A DNA stretch of 31,355 nt from SZUA-365 sp034002405. GTDB taxonomy: Bacteria; Bacteroidota; Ignavibacteria; SZUA-365. Shown one piece after another: positions 23,179-29,764 of the stretch. Each line of letters starts with the position of its first letter. The stretch's first letter is position 1. A program made the translations under genes and the position numbers. The stretch is from positions 1 through 31,355 of the forward strand of contig JAVFAS010000042.1 in NCBI GenBank assembly GCA_034002405.1, given 5' to 3'. Under the pieces are notes generated by a model. That model did not search any database and was not told the DNA's origin. It saw only the letters and a program-made list of their open reading frames with translations.

Positions 23179-26100
23179 TTACAACTTGACTACCCGCCCC
23201 GTGAATCGCACCTCCTCCCCGTCCGCGTCCGTTCCGCGGAACGTGTAGAAGTACGTCCCCGCGGGCAACACGCCGTTGCGCCAGACGACACCGTGCACGC
23301 CAATACCATCGGGCGGTGAAGCGACGCGGCCGACTTCCCGGCCGTCGAGATCATGCACGGTGAGTGTCAGTCCGCGTGTCTCGCGCGGCAGGGTGTAGCG
23401 AATCGTGGTCTCCTCGACCATCGGATTGGGATGACAGCCCACGTCGAGAATCCACTCCCGTCCCGCGACGGGCAATTGCATGCCACGCACGTTATTGCTC
23501 TCGCAGAATTCATCATAGGCCGCGGCGGGATCGAGGAGCACGAAGAATTCGAAGCGTTTGGCCTCTTCGGGCACGTCGACGGTGGCCGCGAGCACGGCAG
23601 TGGAGAACGCCGGGAGTGCGTCGATCTGCCTCCCGGCGAGCAGCAGCGTATCCGTGCCGTTGACGATGCCATAAAACGCCGCACCCACGCCCGTGGTGGG
23701 AACGGGACCGTTCTCGACCTCGACATACAGGGTCACCATTCCACCCGGACAAACTTCCGGCCTCGAGGTCAGCAGGCGACGGATCGCGACATCAGGCGCG
23801 GGAAGGTCGATCGCGCGGTCGTCCGGCACGAGAAAGCGATCCTTCACGAGTTTGCCCGACAGCGCATAGTCGCCGTCGTAGGATGCGACCATGGACGCGA
23901 CAATCTCGGTGCTGTCATACACACGCGCGCAGGCGTTGTCGGCGGCGCGGAACGGGAGCAGCAGTCGACAGGTCTCGCCGGGCAGGATGGTCGGACACGC
24001 CGCCTCCACCGCGCCGGATGCAACGGAAACATTCGGCGGCAGCGCGTCCTCGTCGGCGGCGAAACGCAGTCCGGGCTGGATGCGCAGCACCACGTCCTCC
24101 GCGACGGCGCTGCCCTGATTGCTCAGCGTGAAGGACACGAGCATGCGGTCGGCGCCGTCGGCGCCGAAACAGGGCAGCGATGTGGAATCGTAGGGCGTTC
24201 CATCCGTCTCGACGAGCTGCTTGTCGAGCACGAGTTTGGGTCCCACGGTCGCCACCGACAGCGCCTTGCTCGCGCGCTCGTCGGTCCCGGTCAGCGGATC
24301 CTTGAAACGAAGTTCCTGTCCGAGGGTAATCGGCAACGCGTCGAGCGACGTGCCGCTGCGCACCTCGCCCTCCTCGAGAAGAACGAGCTTCGTCCGCTCC
24401 ACTGCCGGGAAGGGATCGAAACGCGAGAGGTCGATGGTCTCCCGCCGCGCGGTCGCGTCATACCGCGCCGGCACCGTTGCGACCAGCGTGTCGAAATCGG
24501 CGCCGTTTACATCGCGTGTGGACCACCGCACGTTTCCGAGCCCCCGGAATGCGGGTGCATGCGCGTCCGTCCGCACATCCGTCAGCGCACCCTGACCAAT
24601 CACCAACTTCTGGTACGCGGTCACATTGCCGCGCGCGTCCTTGGGCGCGATACTGAACAGACAGGGCGGGACGTCGAGGAATACAGTCCGGGTCCGCGCT
24701 CCATCGTACCGACGACGTTCGCCATCGATCGCGAAATCGATGCGATAGATGCCGTGCGCCAACAGGGGATCGATCTCGAAGAGAAACACGAAATACGCAC
24801 GCCGCGAGGGTTGCAGCAGGGGCAACGTCCCACCCATTTTCACGAGCACCTCGCCCTCGGGCTGGTTGAAGCGCCAACCGGCACGGAAGGCGCGCGGGTC
24901 GTCACCGCCCTGGATGACGGCGCCGGTGGCGGGATCCACCTTCGCGGGCACCAGCGGACGCGGATACGACACGTAGGAAAGGACCGGGCGCGTGGCCCCG
25001 CATGCCGCCGCGAGACGCGGCGTAACCTGCGTGTTGATCCAGTTGTCGTCGCTGCCGTTGGACACCTCGATGTGCACGACGAGGAAACTCCCCTCTTCCG
25101 CGCGCGGATACGCCGCGAGATCCGGGTTCGACGGATCGGCGTCGGGCACGAGCGTGACCGCGTGCCGGTCGCGTGCGGGATCGATGATGCTGGACTGGTT
25201 CGGCGCGGGTTCGATGAGCCCGCAGGGATCCTTCCCTCCGGCGTAGGTGGTGATCGTGGTCTGTCCATCGCCGTAGGAGAGATGCCAGGGATCCATGTTT
25301 CCGTTAAACAGATGCGGTTCTCCCTTATCCTCGATCACGTGTTTCACATACACCGTGTCGATCCCGAAGCGCGCGAGCGACGGACTCACGGTCGAGGTGA
25401 ATGTCATGTTCGTCCCTTCCGCCCAGGCGGAAAGTGCATGGGAGAAGAGCACCCACGGCGAGCCGCCGAAGATCTCCTCCACCACCAGCCAGCCGCCCTT
25501 GCTGATGGCGATCGATCCTTCGCGTCCCTTCCCCTCGTACTCGGCGTGAATGGTGACATGCGTTTTCCCCAGCGTCTCGAAGAAATCGTCGCCGTACGTC
25601 CGGTCGGCACCGGAGGACCAGCCCGAGGTCACCCAGCCGTAAATGTCGTCCTGGAATGGCTCCGCGGGTTCGTTGGGGTAGGACTCTCCATTCCCGAGCA
25701 TGAAGCCGTCGTGCAGGAAACCCGTCTTCGACTGGAAGCGGTCGCCCCGGTCGTCGATCCAGTCGTCGACGCCGTCGCCGTTGTCGTCGTCGAGCGCGGG
25801 AGGAATGAGCAGCTGCGGGATGTACACGTGATAGTTGTACTGGTCCTCGTGGATCTCGACCGCGTTGCCGGTGTTGGGATTGGACAGCCAGGGACGGAAG
25901 GCCTTCCCGTCGACCTGCACGATGGCGTCGGTGTCGTAGCTTCCGTCGGCGCGCCGTGGCAGGGTGATGCTGTAGCCGCCCATGCCTTTTGGAATGTCAT
26001 AGACCATGTAGCCGAACACGCCGTCGCCGAGCTGCTCCACTCCCTCCTGTGCGAGCGACGGATCGTCGGTGTCGACGTCATGCCCTGCATTCCGGATCCA

Positions 26101-28776
26101 GTAGTACGAATATTCCGTCGACGCGTCGATGTCGAAGGTGAGCCGTGCCTTCCCGAACGCGGGCAGATGCGTGAGCCGCTCACCGGTTTCCATGTCGGTG
26201 GCGGTGAAGTTGTTGGTCACGTATTCGAACTGCAGGGGATTCGGCAGCGGCGCGTAATACGTGTAGGTCGACCGGATCGGCGTCGTGCGGTCTTCCCCGA
26301 AAATCGTGGTATAGGTGACATTGGAATATGCGCTGTGCTCGGGGGTGAAATTCTTCATGTCGATTTCCTCCCCGCCGAGGGAGAGCACGGCGATGAACTC
26401 GCGATGCGGCTGCGGCACCGTGCCGGCGCAGTGGTCGGTGGGCTTCAGCGTGTAGCCGGTTTTCGCCGTGTCGATGAAGGTGAAGCCCTCGTAATTGCCC
26501 ACCTTCTGCCAGATGAGCTGCTTCCAGCACACCGCCCCGCTCGCATCGCGCTCCATCCAGTGCGTCCACGACGTGTCGGCGAGGTCGGGCGCGTGCACGT
26601 CGGGGGAATACGGATAGAACATCCCCGCGACGTCCTCGTCGAGGCGTCCGTGTCCGCTCGCGACGCCGGCCGACATGGGCACGAGGTCGGGCGGGTCGAC
26701 CCAGATTTCATAGGAGCAGTAGGGATCGAAGAATTCGTGACCGGCCATTTTCCCCACGTCCCAGGTCACCTTCCACACGCGGATCTTGTCCCCCGGCTCC
26801 TCGACATCCACCACGCCGTCGCCGTCGGTGTCCTCGGCGCGTTTGCCGTCATGATCGATATCCTCGTACAGGCGCGCGTTTCCGCTGCGCAGGTGTTCCC
26901 AGGGATTGAGCCAGTAGACCTCGGTCTCCTCGATGTGGTAGTTCTTCGGGGAAATGGACGCCGTATCAAGCCACACATCGGGATGACCGTCACCATCCAT
27001 GTCGAAGTCGGGATGCATCTGGTCGTCGCTGCCGCGCAGCACGTCGACGTACTTCCCGCCTGGTGTTTTCAGAATCGGGATGTCGATGGATGTGTCGGTC
27101 CAGTAGAATGGGACGTCCTTGGGGATGTACTGCACGTACCGCATACCCATCGCCGCGGTGCGCTCCTTGTTCTCCATCATCATGAAGACCTTGAACGGCT
27201 GATAGTACAGCCCGAGGAAATTCTTCCAGTTGAGGTCGGTGTCGGCGACGATGCGGGCGGAGAACATCAGGTCAACGTAGTTGCGGTACTTGCGGTAGGA
27301 CGTGGTGCCCTGCACGTCGTCGAAGGAAACGATGGCATAGGACGCATAGATGTACGTCGACCATGAAATGTAATTGTCCACCTTTTCGTGCACCGCGCTT
27401 TCGGGTTCGGGCGTGGCGATGCGGTAGACAACCACCTTCTCCGAATGCGGGGCGAGGTCGATACCGGACAGTGTGAGGTATGGCGTCTTGAAGTCCGCAA
27501 CCACGCCGGGTGTCACCACGTCGACGAAGTCGAAATACCCGCGCTGCTGTTCCTTGACCGTGATGCCCGACACGGCATGATCGCTGACGTTGCGCAGCAA
27601 CACACGGATCTCGAGCGTGTCGCGGCGATCATAGGGTGCGGCGTTGCGTCCCACGCTCAGCGAATCGGGAAGCGCGTTGAACACCGAGCGCGTGACATCG
27701 ATACTCGTGGTGAATCCCGAGAGGATCGCGTTGACCGCCCACTGCAGCTGGGCGCGTTCGTGCGTGGTTTCTCCCGGCTGCATGGCGCGGCTGCCGCCGA
27801 CCGTCGGAAGCGCGGTATTGCATATCACCCTGCCCCCACGTGCCTGTGCCCCCTCGAGCGCGAACACGACCGGGATGCCCGTCCCCAGCACCCGTGCGAT
27901 CACATCGGCCGCGCCGCAGTCCACCCGCGGCACGAGCCCGGAATACATCCGCGTCCCTGCCGCTTCAAAGGTCGCCGCCACGGGATGGCGGGAGGACGTC
28001 GCCTCGACATGCACGCTGCCGGTAGAATCAGCGGGCATGCCGTGCTCGAAATCCACCGCCCCGGACGCGAGCAGGCCAAGTTTCTCGATGACATACACCG
28101 CGTTGCCTTCGGTGTAGATCGTTCCACCGCGGGCGAGGAACGAGAGCAGACGCTCCTTAAATCGTGGCGCCGCGGCGAAGAGGCTGTCGATATGGAAACG
28201 CCAGTCCGTTCCCCGCACCGTGAATGCCGGGATGATCAGCACCTGCGTGGTCCAGGTCAGTCCCGCCGAATCGATTTCCCCTTCGCCGATGGAATAGGAG
28301 ATCCCACCGAGCAGGTAGCTGTCGATCAGGTTGCGGAAATGCACGGCCTCCCAGGAAATGCTGGTATTGTTGGCACTGATATCACCGCGGAAGACCGCGA
28401 TGGTTTTGGCATAGGCCTTGAACGCGATCGCGCGATGGTCGGCCGCGCGCCAGTCATATCCCGTGTACGGCACGGCCGTCACCGACGAATACCCCGACGG
28501 CGGTCCGTCGGGAAAGACGAAGGAACCGCGGTTCGGGCCATCCATCGCCCAATACACCGAAAACTCGCCCCAGCGCGGAAACAGCGTCGTGTCCATGGTC
28601 GCGTTGGTGAAGCGATGATCGGTGGAGGCCTGTGAGAGCACGAGGCGATAGGCGCGCAGCACGTCCCCCTGCCGTTCGTCGGTCGGAATGATCACCCCCT
28701 GCCCCCATGTCGCGGGCACAATGGACAGCAGCGTGAATACGGCAATGGCATACACGATGACACGCGTTCTGGTCAT
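23179..28776 (-). CDS. Very large secreted surface protein with T9SS type A-like sorting domain
   Basis: From the ATG at 28776 (GGAGTG 7 nt upstream) the product has 1,865 residues and a signal peptide (TRTRVIVYAIAVFTLLSIVP, cut near TWGQG). The region at about 60-340 resembles a class I glutamine-amidotransferase-like fold (LLSFLARGGTIYTEG, later RGGRVICNTALP), without an obvious catalytic triad. DUF11-like beta-sandwich segments are near 380-460 and 1540-1610. Calcium-loop motifs DMDGDGHPD (about 591), DTDGDGVVD (about 650) and DDDNGDGVDD (about 995) resemble thrombospondin type 3 or dockerin loops. A CARDB-like domain (about 1665-1765, ending CESNNV) precedes a T9SS type A-like domain (about 1780-1865, starting CHPNPMVEETTIRYTLP). 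It is probably an extracellular or cell-surface protein. No metalloprotease HExxH was seen. An upstream ATG at 28806 is less likely. Confidence 0.88.
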   Translation of the reverse strand: MTRTRVIVYAIAVFTLLSIVPATWGQGVIIPTDERQGDVLRAYRLVLSQASTDHRFTNATMDTTLFPRWGEFSVYWAMDGPNRGSFVFPDGPPSGYSSVTAVPYTGYDWRAADHRAIAFKAYAKTIAVFRGDISANNTSISWEAVHFRNLIDSYLLGGISYSIGEGEIDSAGLTWTTQVLIIPAFTVRGTDWRFHIDSLFAAAPRFKERLLSFLARGGTIYTEGNAVYVIEKLGLLASGAVDFEHGMPADSTGSVHVEATSSRHPVAATFEAAGTRMYSGLVPRVDCGAADVIARVLGTGIPVVFALEGAQARGGRVICNTALPTVGGSRAMQPGETTHERAQLQWAVNAILSGFTTSIDVTRSVFNALPDSLSVGRNAAPYDRRDTLEIRVLLRNVSDHAVSGITVKEQQRGYFDFVDVVTPGVVADFKTPYLTLSGIDLAPHSEKVVVYRIATPEPESAVHEKVDNYISWSTYIYASYAIVSFDDVQGTTSYRKYRNYVDLMFSARIVADTDLNWKNFLGLYYQPFKVFMMMENKERTAAMGMRYVQYIPKDVPFYWTDTSIDIPILKTPGGKYVDVLRGSDDQMHPDFDMDGDGHPDVWLDTASISPKNYHIEETEVYWLNPWEHLRSGNARLYEDIDHDGKRAEDTDGDGVVDVEEPGDKIRVWKVTWDVGKMAGHEFFDPYCSYEIWVDPPDLVPMSAGVASGHGRLDEDVAGMFYPYSPDVHAPDLADTSWTHWMERDASGAVCWKQLIWQKVGNYEGFTFIDTAKTGYTLKPTDHCAGTVPQPHREFIAVLSLGGEEIDMKNFTPEHSAYSNVTYTTIFGEDRTTPIRSTYTYYAPLPNPLQFEYVTNNFTATDMETGERLTHLPAFGKARLTFDIDASTEYSYYWIRNAGHDVDTDDPSLAQEGVEQLGDGVFGYMVYDIPKGMGGYSITLPRRADGSYDTDAIVQVDGKAFRPWLSNPNTGNAVEIHEDQYNYHVYIPQLLIPPALDDDNGDGVDDWIDDRGDRFQSKTGFLHDGFMLGNGESYPNEPAEPFQDDIYGWVTSGWSSGADRTYGDDFFETLGKTHVTIHAEYEGKGREGSIAISKGGWLVVEEIFGGSPWVLFSHALSAWAEGTNMTFTSTVSPSLARFGIDTVYVKHVIEDKGEPHLFNGNMDPWHLSYGDGQTTITTYAGGKDPCGLIEPAPNQSSIIDPARDRHAVTLVPDADPSNPDLAAYPRAEEGSFLVVHIEVSNGSDDNWINTQVTPRLAAACGATRPVLSYVSYPRPLVPAKVDPATGAVIQGGDDPRAFRAGWRFNQPEGEVLVKMGGTLPLLQPSRRAYFVFLFEIDPLLAHGIYRIDFAIDGERRRYDGARTRTVFLDVPPCLFSIAPKDARGNVTAYQKLVIGQGALTDVRTDAHAPAFRGLGNVRWSTRDVNGADFDTLVATVPARYDATARRETIDLSRFDPFPAVERTKLVLLEEGEVRSGTSLDALPITLGQELRFKDPLTGTDERASKALSVATVGPKLVLDKQLVETDGTPYDSTSLPCFGADGADRMLVSFTLSNQGSAVAEDVVLRIQPGLRFAADEDALPPNVSVASGAVEAACPTILPGETCRLLLPFRAADNACARVYDSTEIVASMVASYDGDYALSGKLVKDRFLVPDDRAIDLPAPDVAIRRLLTSRPEVCPGGMVTLYVEVENGPVPTTGVGAAFYGIVNGTDTLLLAGRQIDALPAFSTAVLAATVDVPEEAKRFEFFVLLDPAAAYDEFCESNNVRGMQLPVAGREWILDVGCHPNPMVEETTIRYTLPRETRGLTLTVHDLDGREVGRVASPPDGIGVHGVVWRNGVLPAGTYFYTFRGTDADGEEVRFTGRVVKL

Positions 28777-28834
28777 GTTCACTCCGAGTTGAAAACCGTC
28801 AGGCACCGGCGGGCAGGCTGTTTGAGCCGATGAG

Positions 28835-28877
28835 GATATACAAGTCTGTAGTTACTAACTTTTCCCCGAAAAGTCAA
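28835..28877 (-). promoter_or_regulatory. AT-rich putative promoter of the giant surface protein gene
   Basis: An AT-rich island about 60-100 nt before the start codon contains TTGACT (28872-28877, minus strand). Further down come TAACTA at a 17-nt spacing and TATATC at 28835-28840. It is the only AT-rich stretch in this gap, so it is the best promoter candidate, but the -10 match is poor. Confidence 0.3.
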
Positions 28878-28911
28878 CAGTGCGGAACATGTTTTTGCCT
28901 GGAACACGCAT

Positions 28912-28928
28912 GCGCCGCTTCGCGGCGC
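28912..28928. other. GC-rich hairpin in intergenic gap
   Basis: GCGCCGC-TTC-GCGGCGC forms a perfect 7-bp stem with a three-base loop in the gap between the giant gene and the heptamer repeat. No T-tract follows on either strand. It could be a terminator for the remnant gene region at 29057-29372 or a small REP-like palindrome. Apart from the AT-rich promoter candidate, the rest of 28777-28999 shows nothing recognisable. Confidence 0.4.
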
Positions 28929-28999
28929 GCGGGAGGCGATAGGCTGTATGCGCGGGGCCGTGATCGGTGCATCCCCCAATCATCCCGGTCGCCAGCCCC

Positions 29000-29075
29000 T
29001 TCACCCTTCACCTTTCACCTTTCACCTTTCACCTTTCACCTTTCACCTTTCACCTTTCACCTTTCACCTTTCACC
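29000..29075. repeat. Heptanucleotide microsatellite (TTCACCT)n
   Basis: Nine perfect head-to-tail copies of the 7-bp unit TTCACCT span 29007-29069, with one imperfect unit before (TTCACCC, 29000-29006) and most of another after (TTCACC, 29070-29075). Seven is not a multiple of three, so gain or loss of a unit shifts any frame crossing it. The mtaB-like remnant ends inside the array: its last residues and stop codon come from repeat units. Confidence 0.92.
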
Positions 29076-29284
29076 ACCGGCAGCGCAACATATTCACCGA
29101 GCACCGTCGGTTTCTCCATGACGGTCCCATGCACCACATCCTTGCCCAGCGCATCGCAACGGACGGGAAGGATGCGATTCTCCAGCCCCGGCTGCCAGGG
29201 CACGGAGACGCGGACATAATTTTGCGAAAACCCGTGGACGTCACTGCCGTCCCCGGATTCGAAAAGTACCCACAGCGTACGCAT
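29057..29284 (-). pseudogene. 3' remnant of an MtaB-like tRNA methylthiotransferase gene
   Basis: The 75-codon frame encodes only the C-terminal TRAM-like end of an MtaB/MiaB-type radical-SAM methylthiotransferase. RTLWVLFESGDG, HGFSQNYVRVSVP and LENRILPVRCDALG match the usual ending of MtaB. The roughly 350 residues that carry the methylthiotransferase and radical-SAM domains are absent. Upstream, this frame meets a TGA a few codons before the first ATG, inside the neighbouring DUF4242 fragment. The stop codon lies in the heptamer repeat. MtaB normally adds a methylthio group to t6A37 of tRNA. This fragment cannot do so alone. The family match is by eye but distinctive. Confidence 0.7.
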
Positions 29285-29372
29285 CCTGGATCTTCAGATC
29301 CTCCTGATGCGCGCGCGCGACATCCTCCGCCGTCGCCCCCGGGACGTCGTGTCTGTCCATGTATATCGGCAT
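29241..29372 (-). pseudogene. 5' fragment of a DUF4242 (SCO4226-like) gene, fused out of frame to the mtaB remnant
   Basis: From an ATG at 29372 with an AGGA Shine-Dalgarno, the frame reads MPIYMDRHDVPGATAED and continues to about KIQDAYAV. This is the typical start of DUF4242 proteins, small ferredoxin-like-fold proteins related to the nickel-binding SCO4226. A normal member has about 80-95 residues and continues into a TYWFDEERGT-like segment. Here the homology stops at about residue 34, and nine unrelated residues precede a TGA at 29241-29243. From about 29284 downward the DNA instead encodes mtaB sequence in another frame. The junction lies in the short stretch GCGTACGC. The gene is therefore broken by a deletion or rearrangement. 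Confidence 0.7.
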
Positions 29373-29764
29373 GGCCGTTTCCTTTCGTCACCCGGACAGT
29401 TCCGGCAACGTTAAAACAATCGTTGATGAATAATGGAGGAGAGGGATTTATTTACGGAATCACCAGTCCCCTTCTCCCCTGATCCAATTTTGATGCAACG
29501 ACCTTGGCTTGAAAGCGTCCTGGTAAGATTATTTATGAGTCAACGCGCCTGCCCGTTGCCTCCCCACATCATCCTTGACATTCCCCTCCGAAATACATAA
29601 GTTCCCGAAAAACGGACATACGGGGCGGGAGGAGGACGCGCCTGACCCTGTGAGTGTCATTGACGTGATGTGAGGTATTATTCTGTATACGAAGGAAACG
29701 GAAAGTCCTTGTGGTCCCATGCCGCAGGGATGACACAACCTGTTTCACCAATCCGGAGGGTACC
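29373..29764. other. Non-coding gap before the FG-GAP protein gene
   Basis: This 392-nt stretch has no credible reading frame. It contains a candidate plus-strand promoter (29575-29603), a second TTGACG at 29660-29665, and an imperfect inverted repeat TTGTGGTCCC / GGGATGACACAA at 29709-29738 close to the start of the next gene. The AT content is higher than in the neighbouring genes. No tRNA, rRNA or riboswitch was recognised. Confidence 0.6.
29575..29603 (+). promoter_or_regulatory. Candidate promoter for the FG-GAP protein gene
   Basis: A perfect -35-like TTGACA (29575-29580) is followed after 17 nt by TAAGTT (29598-29603), a partial -10 match. It would leave a leader of about 150 nt before the ATG at 29765. 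It is a candidate only; the -10 is weak, and FCB bacteria often use a different consensus. Confidence 0.3.

Noticed and set aside
23353..27366. A 1,337-codon open frame on the plus strand, antisense to the giant surface-protein gene
   Set aside because: It is a by-product of GC-rich codon use. It has no signal peptide, domain or Shine-Dalgarno, and the sense gene has clear domains and a sorting tail.
28967..29482. A plus-strand frame with repeated HLSPFTF peptides
   Set aside because: The repeat peptide is only the translation of the heptamer microsatellite, and the rest shadows the two broken genes on the other strand.
29373..29764. A tRNA or riboswitch in the gap before the FG-GAP gene
   Set aside because: No cloverleaf, T-loop motif or known aptamer core could be read; only weak promoter-like hexamers and one imperfect inverted repeat.
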